DNA of 64,000 nt from Gorsachius magnificus (lineage: Eukaryota; Chordata; Aves; Pelecaniformes; Ardeidae): contig CM067082.1 in the NCBI GenBank assembly GCA_034008185.1, positions 100,125,311 through 100,189,310 of the forward strand. Reading direction: 5' to 3'. Made by a program: the position numbers and the translations under genes. A model generated the notes under the pieces. The model was not told the DNA's origin. It searched no databases and worked only from the letters and a program-made list of their open reading frames with translations. Every line of letters begins with the position of its first letter. The first letter of the stretch is position 1. Below are positions 52,127 to 63,000 of this stretch, piece by piece.

Positions 52127-52346
52127 TGGCCTGCAACTTCAATTCCATTAAAAGCAGACAAGTATTTCCATGCATTGTCTGCCAGCGTGTCCGGATACCT
52201 CACACAGAACCTGCCAAGCTCTACAGCTTTCCCTCTGGAGGCAACGGAAATATCCCAAACACACTGGACCCCAATACCTCAGCGTGGGGTTCAGGCACAC
52301 AGGGAACCACACAGTGGCATAAAAATTCAGAGTTCAGGCTGTGGGA

Positions 52347-52392
52347 GGCTGAAGAGCCAGCTAACTGCAGGCTGAAGAGCAAGCTAACTCTC
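52347..52392 (+). repeat. 23-bp direct repeat in LTR U3
   Basis: Two adjacent copies of GGCTGAAGAG(C/A)AAGCTAACT-like sequence, period 23 bases, one or two mismatches. Short tandem repeats at this position are common in LTR enhancers. Function here is inferred only. Confidence 0.75.
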
Positions 52393-52601
52393 TCAAAGCT
52401 TGCTCCTTTGCAAGGTGCCTTGCAGGCTTGCTGAAGCAGTGGACAGCCAGGACGGGCCGCCTGCCCACCAAGCCTTGCAGTTTGCTGCCACTTCAAGCAT
52501 GCGAGCAGAACCCTGCCCCTGCCCAGCAACAAGAAAGCGCGGGAACAGAGCCTGCCAAAAGTAGAGCGCGCAAAAATTCTGCGCATGTGCTCGACTGTGC
52601 T

Positions 52602-52611
52602 CTATAAAAAA
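52602..52611 (+). promoter_or_regulatory. LTR copy 1 TATA box
   Basis: CTATAAAAAAGGC, a good TATA box at 235 bases before the AATAAA. The second copy (ending 57077) lacks this region through an internal deletion, so only copy 1 keeps a core promoter. Confidence 0.7.
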
Positions 52612-52836
52612 GGCCCCAGTCTCAGACCGGGGGGAGCTCACCGACCCTTGTGGGAGACCACTGAAGACTCCGTGTGCAATCAACGAAGACCACCAAAGAC
52701 CCCAGAAGCACAGACCCCCAGGATGCCGCAGATCCATGGTGCTGACTGCTCTCTTCTATCTGGAGCTCTCGATTGATTTCCTATCTTTCCTTCCTGCCTT
52801 TCCTATTGCTGCTTTCTCTCCTTCCCCCAAAGAGTT

Positions 52837-52842
52837 AATAAA
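52837..52842 (+). terminator. LTR copy 1 polyadenylation signal
   Basis: AATAAA in the context GAGTTAATAAACGGGTGGA. The same context (CAATTAATAAACAGGTGGA) occurs in copy 2 at 56904-56909. Confidence 0.65.
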
Positions 52843-53009
52843 CGGGTGGACTGATGACACCTGACCTCATTTCTCTCTCAATCTCCCTCAAAGGGATCGA
52901 ACCTGAAACAAGAGGTTGGCCTAGACGCCCCTAGCCTCCCAGCCTTGTCTGAGGTCAGCCAGGAAGCAAGGGGGCCATCCTCTCATCCAAACAAAATTGG
53001 TTCCTAACA

Positions 53010-53846
53010 CAGGCTATCCTGGAACAGACTCTTCTGAAGAGTTTTCCACCTTTTTGCAGAGCTGGAAACCAACACAGATCCAACAAATGCTGCACACTTC
53101 CCTGGTTACGAGACAAACCAATTCCTCACTGCTTTATCCCCTGCACCTCTTGTACCATCCAAAACACGTAGAAAGATACTATTTGGCTGCTTAAAAGTCT
53201 GTTCCAACTTCCCAAAACTGACAGGTCCTAGTGCTAAAGTACCAGAAAATAGTTTTATGACTAAATGTATTACAGCAGAACTGCAAATCACATTCCCAAA
53301 TAGGGTGGTTTGAAAATACTGGAGGATGCAAGCGCAAGTATTCAAAGTAGAAGTTGGACTTTTAAAGTATTTCACAAAACTATGTCAAGCAAACACTGAC
53401 CCCAGGAGCCACAAATCTTGAAGGAAAAGCTCTTGACAGTCCTGGCAAGATGCATTTAACGACATTTATGGGGATGCAAGGACATACACACAAACCCCCC
53501 AAAAAACCACCATGGAGCAGAGCAGAAAACACTGTACAATCTCTATTAAAACCTTGATATTTCTTTAAAACTCTCTTGCAGATGATAGTTGCAAACACGG
53601 CAGACTGTAAGTGCATTTAAGCTCGTGGTGGGGAATCAGGGACTGGTATTGCCTACCACAGCCACTGCCTTTCCAGTGGTCAGTGAAACATACCTTCCGG
53701 ACAGTCTTTCCTCTCCAGTCCTTTCCATCTCTTCCCCTTGGCCCCTGCTAGGAAAAGATTGACAATCTCCATGTTTCAAACACTGGAGATGTATTCATTT
53801 GATTTATCAATGCATGGCACACCCCGGAACAAACATCAGATCTAGA
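53010..53846. other. Sequence between LTR copy 1 and the GC-rich block
   Basis: About 840 bases of moderate composition without any retroviral motif or frame that I recognise. It contains no gag- or pol-like reading and no CR1. I see no gene in it. Confidence 0.45.
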
Positions 53847-54530
53847 TTTGGATCCTGAAGATCCTAATGTGAACCAGAACCCAAGGGCCGTCCTCAAAAG
53901 GAGGCTGCACGGAGGGGTGTCAGGCGGGGCTGCGATTGGGGGGCCCCGTCACCCCCATGTCACAGTGCCAGCACCCAGCAACGTAGCAGTCACAATGCCC
54001 CGGGAGGGGATAAAAGGGGGCATCCTCCCCTGTCCCGCTGCCAGAGGTGGCCTGGGGGCAGCCCGAAGACATCCACGGGGAAAACCTTGAGGCGGCGGTG
54101 CAATTCCTTGGAGGGCGCTGAGGGAGGAAGACCAGAGGAGGCTGGACGAGGCTGCGGAAGAGGACAAGAACCAGCAAGACCAGGAGGTCCCCGAGGCTAT
54201 GGAGATTTCAGGGAGAGCAGTGGCAACCGGGAAGGCCTTGGGGCTCCTCCTCTGTGGAGCCAGGGGCAGCAGCCGTAAGAAACCGGAAGCAGAGATGTTG
54301 CCAGGGATCCCAGTGCTTTGGAGCACCCGCTGGCGCCCTGCCAGGCACGGCAAGGCTTCTTGCCCTCCAAGGTGGATCAGGCCAGGGGCCTTTGGCCACT
54401 CTCACAAGCCCCTGAGATGACTCCAGGTAGAGTGAGCCTAGGGCGGCTGCTGGGGCACCTCCGGGGAGGCGTGACCAGGCGGTGGGAGGAGGAGGAGGAG
54501 GAGGCCGGTCTTGCTCACCTGCTCAGGGAC
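53847..54530 (+). other. GC-rich block with promoter-like start and short frames
   Basis: GC content rises sharply here. A CCAAT/TATA arrangement (listed separately) is followed by a frame that stays open across about 54089-54417 and contains LREEDQRRLDEAAEEDKNQQ, an acidic helix-like run. The first ATG in that frame is at 54199. It ends at TGA 54418-54420. The frame at 53848-54090 starts from TTG and stops at TGA. I recognise no family. The alternatives are a lineage-specific gene, a pseudogene copy of one, or GC-rich non-coding repeat DNA in which stops are rare. Confidence 0.3.
53935..54015 (+). promoter_or_regulatory. Promoter-like CCAAT/TATA arrangement
   Basis: ATTGG (inverted CCAAT) at 53935-53939 lies about 75 bases before GGATAAAAGGGGG (TATA core 54010-54015). 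Two TCACA-type motifs lie between them. Spacing and GC-rich setting match a standard vertebrate TATA promoter with a start at about 54040. It is a motif match only. Confidence 0.35.
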
Positions 54531-55040
54531 TAGCCGATCGCCAGCGCCAGCTGGGGTCAGGAAGGAATTTTCCCCCGGGGCAGATTGGCACTGGGCCCCG
54601 GGGGTTGTTTGTCTTCCTCTGCAGCACTGAGCAGGACCGCTTTTGGCAGGGCTCCTCCACTCCCTTCTGGCTGCCTTACCGCCTGCTGCTCATGCGCCAC
54701 GAAGATGGCCTCTCGTGTCCTGCAGCTGGGGGAGGAAGGCTTTTTTTTCCCCCCACGCCGGCCTAGCAAGCGGCCCTGGGGGGTTTTTTGCCTTCCTCTG
54801 CAGCACTCAGCACGGCCCCTTGCCAGGCCTCCCCTTTTGGGCCATTTTGGCTGGGGGCCTGCTGCTCCTGCTCCACGCAGGTGGCCCTCGTGCCCCGCAT
54901 CCGGGGGGAGGAAGCTTTCGAGAGTCCCAGGGTGGGCCCCAGGGGGGCCCCCGGGCCTTGCTTCTTGTCCTCTGTAGCATTGAGCACGGCCCCTTCTTGT
55001 CAGGGCCCCCCCGGGGCCCTTGCGGCTCCCTTCTTGCCCC
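54531..55040 (+). repeat. Degenerate ~175-bp tandem repeat, CR1 3'-UTR-like
   Basis: The marker CCTCTG(C/T)AGCA(C/T)T(G/C)AGCA occurs at 54616, 54795 and 54969, giving periods of 179 and 174 bases. Units also share GGAGGAAG, a CCTGCTGCTC...CCACG segment and a run of G/T before the marker. The first unit is preceded by TAGCCGATCGCC and GGGGTCAGGAAGGAATTTTC then CAGATTGGCACTGGGCCC. I recognise this order from the 3' UTR of CR1 elements of turtles and crocodilians. The expected continuation to the 'aaagtctatga' end is missing. Large overlapping frames on both strands are products of GC content. Confidence 0.6.
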
Positions 55041-55540
55041 CTGCCCTGGCGCCTCCAAGGCGCCACGCCTGCCCTGGCGCTCTCTGCCTCTCCGGCCCAC
55101 TGCAAGTTTGGAGCGGGAGCCAGCTCTGCTCTTCCCTTGCCTCCATCTCCCCAGAGCCTTCTTGTGCAAAACAGCAGCCTGCGCTTTTCATGCATCCCTG
55201 GCCAAGAAGAAGCACAGTGGTGGAGCAAGTTTTGGAAGGCCAAAAGGGCGCCTGTCTTTGATACGTAGCCTACTTTTGGAAGTACCACACACCTCCTCCT
55301 CTTCTTCTTCTTTTGGGTGCGGTCAGTCCCGCTGCTCATTCTTCAAGGTCCCACTGTTCAGGAAACAGGGACTGCTTGGCCTGTATTCCTGCTGCCACTG
55401 GCCGTGGCTCTGGGGCTTTCCCTTGCCAGGCTCCAAGGGATGCTTTTTCAGGCTAAACTGAAGGCGGCATCAGCCTGCCCCTGCCTACCCATCTGCATTG
55501 TCTTCATGCTTGTGAGCATTGCTTCTGAAAGAGAGTCAGA
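55041..55540. other. GC-rich sequence, no gene assigned
   Basis: GC-rich DNA continuing to about 55500, then an abrupt change to the AT satellite. Long frames run through it on both strands (272 codons plus, 260 codons minus) but they overlap antisense, show no motif and extend out of the tandem repeat, so neither is called. A short (CTT)n run lies near 55300. Confidence 0.4.
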
Positions 55541-55877
55541 AAAATAACATAACATAACATAACAGAACACAAAATAACATGAAATACCATACCATAAAAT
55601 AAACATCATTTAAAAAAAAAAACATGGAAAACTTAAAACATAAAACCCCACAAACTACCTTAAAAAAAGTCATAAAATGACATCAACTAACATCATATAA
55701 CAGAAAATAGCTTAAAGTAGCATAATATAAAATAATATAACATAACAAAAAGTAACATCAAATAAAACAACAAAATAACACAAAATATAATAAAATAACA
55801 CATAATATAATATAACATAAAATACCATAAATAACATAAAATAAATTATAAAATAATAACAAAATAACATAAAACTG

Positions 55878-55909
<32 letters not shown>

Positions 55910-56378
55910 AAAATAAATAACATAAAATTAACAATAAAACAACCTAAAATAGCTTAAAATTACATAAAACAAAATAACACAAATTACCATAACATAAATT
56001 AGTATAAAATAACATAAAATATCACAATAGAAAAGAAATGAAATAGCAAAATTACATAACATACATAAAGAAATATTAAAATAAAAATACAAAATAAAAT
56101 AACATAAAATAACACAAAATAACATAAGAAACATAACATAACAAAAGAAAATAACATAAAATAAGACAAAGAATATAAAAGAATATAAATAAAAATAAAT
56201 AACAAAAGAAAATAACATAAAATAAAACAACACAAAAAAGCATACCTAAAAATAGCATAGCCTACCAAAAAACAACATAAAATAACTTAAAATAAAATAT
56301 TAAAAGAAAAAAATAAAATAACAAAAAAAACCCAAAATAACATATAAAAACATAAAAGGAAATAACATAAAATAAAAT
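55541..56378 (+). repeat. AT-rich satellite of AACAT/AAAAT units
   Basis: About 840 bases built from pentanucleotide-derived words such as ATAACATAAAATAACATAAA. G is rare on the plus strand and A predominates. Five-base periodicity is clearest at 55545-55570 (AACAT repeated) and becomes irregular further on. It contains a 25-base poly(A) run at 55878-55902. Hydrophobic minus-strand frames (about 55928-56268) are translations of the repeat, not membrane proteins. Confidence 0.92.
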
Positions 56379-56494
56379 CCTGTTTCCACTTGAAATGTTT
56401 GTGGTTTGTGCCTTTGAAAGTGGTTGTGGAGCTGAAAAACCCCTAACAGTTCAGGCAAATAACAGTGTCATCTGTTTTTAGAATCATGGGAAGG
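56379..56494. other. Short spacer between satellite arrays
   Basis: About 115 bases of ordinary composition separating the AT satellite from the GGGAT array. Nothing recognised. Confidence 0.5.
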
Positions 56495-56540
56495 GGATGG
56501 GATGGGATGGGATGGGATGGGATGGGATGGGATGGGATGG
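56495..56540 (+). repeat. (GGGAT)n microsatellite
   Basis: Nine uninterrupted units of a G-G-G-A-T pentamer. Each unit gives a run of three G separated by two bases, which meets the usual pattern for G-quadruplex formation on the plus strand. Confidence 0.95.
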
Positions 56541-56568
56541 AACGGTTCCACTCTGCTATGCCTAGCGT

Positions 56569-57077
56569 TATGGATGAGAAGCCATGAGCCAGGTGTGAGG
56601 GCTCCATCCAGGAGAGCAGCTCTCTGCCGTGCAGGTCCCTTGCAGGTTGCTGCCACTTCAACTGTGCAAGCAGAACCCTGCCCCTGCCCATCAAAGATGC
56701 CAGAGGAAGATCACCAGCCTCGTGAAGAGGCCACTGAAGATTCCATGTGTGATCACCAAAGACCCCAGAAGCACGAAGCCCCGGTACACCACGGATCTAT
56801 GGTGGTGACTGTCTGCTCTCTTCTATCCACACCTCTCGCTTGATTTCTTATCTTTCCTTCCTTTCTTTCCTATCACTGCTTTCTCTCTTTCCCCCAAACA
56901 ATTAATAAACAGGTGGACTTAAGACATTTGACCTCTTTTGTGTCTTAATCTTGCTCGAAGGGATTGAACCTGAAACGAGAGGTTGGTCTAGCCGCCTTTG
57001 GCCTCCCAGACTCATCTGAGGTCGGCTAGAAAGCAAGGAGGGGCTTCCTCTCATCCAAACAAAATTGGATCCTAACA
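56569..57077 (+). mobile_element. Avian LTR, copy 2 (internally deleted)
   Basis: Same family and orientation as the LTR ending at 53009. The left end GTTATGGATGAG (perhaps a mutated TGTTA) and the right end CCTAACA would form short inverted termini. Shared stretches include TTGCAG(G/T)TTGCTGCCACTTCAA, AGAACCCTGCCCCTGCCCA, AGACCCCAGAAGCAC, the region around AATAAA (56904-56909) and ACCTGAAAC(A/G)AGAGGTTGG. Relative to copy 1 it lacks about 100-150 bases after CTGCCCA (56690), including the TATA box. Sequence divergence from copy 1 is obvious throughout, so the two are not recently duplicated. No matching target-site duplication is evident. Confidence 0.75.
56904..56909 (+). terminator. LTR copy 2 polyadenylation signal
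   Basis: AATAAA in the same context as in copy 1. The distance to the LTR end (168 bases) is also almost the same. Confidence 0.6.
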
Positions 57078-60000
57078 AATACTTATGATTATTAACAATA
57101 ATTTCTAAAGGTATCAATTGACACTATGCGTGTACTTTGCATAGAAGGAGATGATTTAAGCACATAAGAACCATGATAAACATTTAGTGTGGCTCTTGGC
57201 AAAAAGCATAAGCATAACAGGTGAGCACAGATGTTGCTTTTGGTGAATTTTCATGACAATGTATATTTTGCATATGTGATGAGAATCCTAAGTTACCGTC
57301 ATTAACAAGGGCAAATATTACAGATATTATTTCTGGAAGTTATGGCAATGCATACGGATTCCTAGGGGCAATGTATTGACATCACCAAACATAATCAAAT
57401 TTATAATCTATACTTCGCACTGAAGTACTCATTAACCTCAACGTTGTGGAATAATCAGTTGCTAGAAAAATAGATTCTGATAATATAGATGGTAGCTATA
57501 GATTTATGCAAGGCCTCTAAGATGCAAATGGCTGCCAGATCTCAGGCAAATAAGATAATAAAGTATATGAAAAAAGTACCCACTAAGACAACAGTAAGCC
57601 CAGATGTCATGGGAATGTGTTTTTGTATAATGTCATTAAAAGACTTGTCTAATTTTTTTGCAAATTACAAAGATGAATGATACTAACCCATTAGATAAGA
57701 TATCAGTTCTAACAATTGTCCCAAACTGTAATATATTATGAATAAACATATGTTCTACAGTGTTCAGTGAGAATTTCCCCTTAATATAAACTAAGCGAAC
57801 CAAGAGTTAGAAAAAAGACATGTTAAGCCTGTCCTTATAAATGAAGGCTATGAAGTCAGAAAAAAATATAAAATTTTGGAAGAAATAAATACAGGAAAGT
57901 ATGTTCAAAATGGACAAATTTTGAAAGCCTTTGTCAAAGAAATCGTTTTCAGCAGGGGTTTTGCTTAAACAGAAAATGCGTAAAAAATAATCAGGGTTTC
58001 AAAATTTAAATTATTGTTATTATTAACCACAAAAATACACAAATTGACTTTATTTTATCCAACATTCTAATTCCTCAAGTGGTAATGGAGTGGCCCACTA
58101 CGAAGTGAGTAAAATCTGATCGAGATACCTGGATTTGGCATGTTGACAGAAAATAAAGTGTTCTGTTCTTACAGTGCTGAAAGTGATATGAATATCTAGA
58201 CAGGTTTTCCCTGCCCTGAATGTAGGATTGTATATATGTAATATTGCAAGACAAGAACATTCTGCTTCTAAAACAGGCCATTTTGTATACTTCCAAATGA
58301 GCTATTTACAGCAGAAAGCAGTATGTAAATCATCTTTACCTTGCTGTACAAACTTCCATTTATTTTTAAATCAAAACATTCATAGGAAACTGTTCTCAAA
58401 ATGCAGAAAAGAATATCAATTACTTTTCCACTGCATTCTCAGGAGCATATTACTGAACAACATACTGTATGTTACAAAAAATTCATGAGGCAACATTAAC
58501 TTAATGTCCAGAGATCAGAAGCAGGAAAACACATTTGTTCAATCAAAGAGGAAGCTTACTTTCTCTCTAAATTGATTTCAGAAGTATTTAAATTGGAGTG
58601 AAGAATTGCTAGCAGTATTTTAGCTTTTCCAAACCTTAGAATATTCTGTTTAGATAAGGTGGCTGAGCAAATTAAAATATAAAGGCTAAATTCATTCCAA
58701 ATTCACATAACAGTCCCAGAGTCACTGAAAGTGCATTACAATTAAATTTAATGCCTACAGATCAAATCGGAAATAATTTGTGCATCAATTAATCAAAAGT
58801 ACATTTTAATGTTCTTCCATAGAACATCATGACTGACATCTCATAGAGAGAAAGTTACGTATTTAGAAAGAAAGGGCTTGGCAACATTTCAGCAACTGAA
58901 GGGTGTTTCCTCTCTCCCTCATCCCTTCCTGAAGTTGCTATTATAATCTCTACTACAGGCAAATATGTCTTCCCAAAAAAGAATGTTTTCCTATGTAATT
59001 TCAAGTAGAAATCCCCAAATGTATTTCAAAAATGCTCCCTCTGCCCTAAGGAGGAAGTGAAAAAAAAAAAAAAAAGCAGTAGAAGCTGCTTGCCATCTGC
59101 TTGTAGCAACTTCCCCTGAATTTTAAAAACTGAGTACAAATACAAGTAGTTTTCACCAATGATATTTGGAGGGGAAAGAGTATGAACAGGACAAAATAAC
59201 TCTAAAATCTAAACATTATGATGGTCTTTTCAGTTCCTATGTGGTCTGTGGGACCCATTCCCCAGTTCAGTAAAACAGCAAGTGTGTTCATTTCAGATTG
59301 TCACTAACAGAACACAGAACCCCAGGACAGAAAAGTCAACCACGTATTTAGCCAGTTTTCTCAGTACGTTTTGCAGTTTCCGCTAGTTGTCAATTTGCCA
59401 AAGTTGTATCACTATCCAGTTGCCAAGCTAGCTGGTTTAAAGCCTATTTATTTAAAGTAAGCTGCTGTTACCCTTTTACATCCCTCAGGGCAGTGTTTGG
59501 ATGGGCTGTGCTGGAAATGCTGCTGGAGGCATATTTTTCCAGGTTTTTTATCATGGCTTCCACCTGCCTCTGAACATTGGCTAAAGGTACTTAAGGTCCC
59601 CAAATAAGGGAAGCAATCTTATATGTGTCGCTAACTGTGAGCACATATGTAACACAAAAAATATTCTAATACATGTTGTAATGCCCACAGGCACCACTGA
59701 TCAGGGGAGTAAGCTTGCCCTTGCCTTGGTTCTCCTTCTGCAACACAAGTAATTGACTTTCAGGGACCAAATCCAAATGCTGTTAAAGCCAGTGGAAAAA
59801 TTCCTATTGTCTGCAGCGGTCACAAAATCTATACTGAAGTGCTGTAATTCTTTAAGTGGTTTGTTCTGGTAGTGGTAATTAAACTTAATTTCCACTTTCT
59901 TTCAATTCATCTTTATTTAAGTTTCTTTCCCCTATAAAAAATGTCCGAACGTATAAAATGGAAGCAGCTGTGGTTTTATTAGAACTATAAAGTATGGTGT

Positions 60001-63000
60001 TTACCAATTAGTAAGAGTGAAAAAACAGAGCAATATTACAAATCTTATTTTGGAAAAGGAAAACATTTTGTGAAGGTAGAAAAAAGATGGGAGAGTTGCA
60101 ACTTGAGTTGGAACTAGAAGTAGGAACAATTGCCAATATCTGTTTGGGTCCCCAAACTCTTTAGATGTGTTATTATAAAATACAGAATACTTTGCCCAGT
60201 AGGCAAAAAAGGGAGAAAGTTCTGAATACTTTTAACAAGTTGAAACTGATGTATGTATTTCATGATATTATAGAATAAATAGGAGCGAGAAAGGTTGGCC
60301 TGGTGATCTAAGACAAGCAATATGAAATACTTTGTGTTCACATGTAAGAGGTTAAAATGTAAATAACTCTTAGGCTTAGAGAGAAAAAGTATATAGAACC
60401 ATATCCTCAGGTACAGTAGTTCAGGTTTTGAAGTCATTGGAACTATGTCTCTGAAGATCTGGCCAAGGAGTTAGATTCTTCCCATTTTACCCCAATATAA
60501 TGATGAAAAACTCTTGAGAAAAATTATTTCACAAAGACAGAAAACTGGTGTAAAGAGAAAATCACTCCTAGAGACCCACACTTTTCCTGGAGGCAATGCA
60601 GTACTCAAGTATTTGTATTCGCATCAGTAGTGTCAGTGGCTGCAATAGGATTACAAGTGAATCAAACCAAGCACGAACAAAACTATTTTCAAGATCAGAA
60701 CCTAAAAGCTAGTATTCCCAAGTGCTCTAATGTAATTTTTAAAATTAATTGTGTTACAGATGAAGACCATACAAATGGCTGACAGTAAGTTCTTATTGTC
60801 ATTACCATTATCATTAGTAGTGCAGCAGGGAACGGATGGCAGCACAAGGAAGCAGCCAAAATGGTATATTAATGTTCAGTGTTGAAATTCACTCACCTTG
60901 TTCTTCTCACGGTTGCACAGATACCACTGCTATTTATGGAGATGTTTTCACTGTGGTAAACAGTGTTCTGTTGCTGATATGTGTTTATGGGTTCTGTGGA
61001 ATGAAATAAACTAATAGAATGGAATATCTTAAAAAATCACAGATGTCAAGGGATTGGTGCATTAAATGAGGATCAGAGCCTTTGAATGGGCCTGATAGGT
61101 ACCAATATATGGAAAATCCAGAGCTTACACCACTGTAATAAACATTCATTTGAATTTGTATTGCTATTGGAGAATGTCGGATGTTAGAGATTTGATACGA
61201 GCTCTTATGCAGGCAATAGTAGTTTGAATTCTGACTATGATGCTGTATGCATATGTAGATCAGTATGGCTATTACTGGACTCAAGAATTTTTAATCTGCA
61301 ATGCTGAATCAACACAATTAGAATGTTCCTCAAGAATACGAGGATTCTCAAAAATGGAATTAAATTTTTGAAAGCACTTAATTTACAAAATAAAGTCTAA
61401 ATAAATTTTTTATTAAAGTGCAGAATTTTGACAAGGCCTGTGGGGTTTTTTTTGTTCTAAAATGTCTTTTCTCTGAGATATTTCAGCTTTTCATTCTTAT
61501 TCAGAACTGCTAGCATCTACCTTAATTAAACAAATGAAACGTCGGAATTTGTTAGAGATAAAGATTCTTAGGCTTAGCAGGATTCTAGTCCATAATACAT
61601 GTTGATGAAAGTGGAAATGTTGCTAGAAACCTTCTATTAAAAAGATTGCAGTAAATCTGTTAGTAATAGTAACATAGTGATGAGTATTTAAGAATAAAGT
61701 AAAATCTTCCACAAATAATCACAAAGTATGCTAGAATATGATCATACTGTATATATATAAAAAAAAAATCTCAGAAAGCCAAACACATCATTGCATTCAA
61801 ATTTAAGCAGACCTACAAACACCAACTAACTGTGCCAGTGTAAAAAATGCAACCTGTAAACTCAAACTCACTGCTACTGTCAGGAAACCCTGCTCACAAA
61901 ACTGTCTTAATCACAGTGTCTCCACATGCGCACCCCACAATGTGGTAGATTTTCTGCCATGATCCATAGGCTTTTGCAGCTTGGGTGGATGAAACTAAAA
62001 CACTGGCTATGTACCAAAACATACTCATTCAGGGAACTGTGATACGACTAGTCACTAGGAGACATTATGTTTTTCAAAGCAATCCCCCTTCTTTAACTTG
62101 CTAGTTCAGAGTCTCAAAGGAGACCTACAAAAAACCCTTTCAAAACAAGCCTAAAGTTTAAAATGTTAACTTGTCTGGACACTAAAAGTCATGAACCTGA
62201 AAAAGGAGTGGATTTTGTGGACCGTGAATGCTCCCAGCTAGTGAAAAAAATGAGATTTTCTGTTTCTGCTTCAGACCTGAAGAAGAGCTTGCATACTCAG
62301 AATCTTGTCTGTTCATTCAAATATGTCAATTCATATCACTAATACTATCACTTTTCCCTGGTAACCTGGCCTTTTAAAAAATAATATAAGATACAATTGT
62401 AAGAGTGAAATGGGATTTTTAGTAAAAATAATGTTTTCAGTTCAGTGGCAACTTTAAAATATTCCATTGAACACCATGATCTGGGAATCTTTTTTCTTAC
62501 TAATATGATAACAATTCAGATTACATCGGTCAGAAATTTCTTATGACTTTTTCATAAGAAAATACCAATTCAGGAAAAAACCTCATCTTTTCAACACATC
62601 AGGTGTTTCATTCAAAAAAACAAATATTAATATTCTTGTCTGATTTTTTTTGAGGTGGGAATGTCCCAATTTTCATTTTCAGATAATTTTAAAGTTTAGA
62701 CTTCTATGTGGTAAAATATTATATAATAAAAACATCAAGATTAAAAAAAAAAAAATCTTGTCCCAAAGTGAAGTCTGTCTTTTTCTGTGTACAATTATGA
62801 TCAAACGTTGGTAATTTAAACCCCCAAGAACTATTGTTGGACATGGAAACAAATCTTTTATTTCAGACATGAATGTCACAACTTATTCCTAAATACTACC
62901 AAAACAAATCAGTGCTTCCAAGTATTCTTAAAATAAAAGACTTTATAACATATACTGAGTAGCTGAAAAGCATTACATTGTCTGTACAACTATACTTGTT

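Larger units (their letters stand above)
52127..53009 (+). mobile_element. Avian LTR, copy 1 (left end uncertain)
   Basis: The part shared with the copy ending at 57077 begins at about 52446 and runs to TTCCTAACA at 53009. In this orientation it has a TATA box (52602-52611), an AATAAA (52837-52842) and a 167-bp stretch to the CA end, giving a U3-R-U5 layout. The sequence from 52127 to 52445 lies between the CR1 fragment and the shared part. It is probably the rest of U3, and carries a 23-bp direct repeat (GGCTGAAGAG at 52347 and 52370). No clear TG start is visible. After 53009 I see no tRNA primer-binding site, so it is not obviously the 5' LTR of an intact provirus. Confidence 0.7.

Noticed and set aside
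52036..52776. Frames across the CR1/LTR junction that could suggest a fusion protein
   Set aside because: The CR1 part is a 137-bp scrap and the rest is LTR; the continuation is a chance open frame.
54557..55461. Two long overlapping antisense frames (260 codons minus, 272 codons plus)
   Set aside because: They run through a GC-rich tandem repeat where stop codons are rare on both strands. Neither has a motif, and both copy the repeat units.
55928..56268. Minus-strand frames that look like multi-pass membrane proteins (F, Y, L, I-rich)
   Set aside because: They are translations of the AT satellite; the hydrophobicity follows from its TTT/TAT/ATT codons.
56502..56843. 113-codon frame beginning with repeated MGWDG
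   Set aside because: The start is the GGGAT array and the rest is LTR copy 2.
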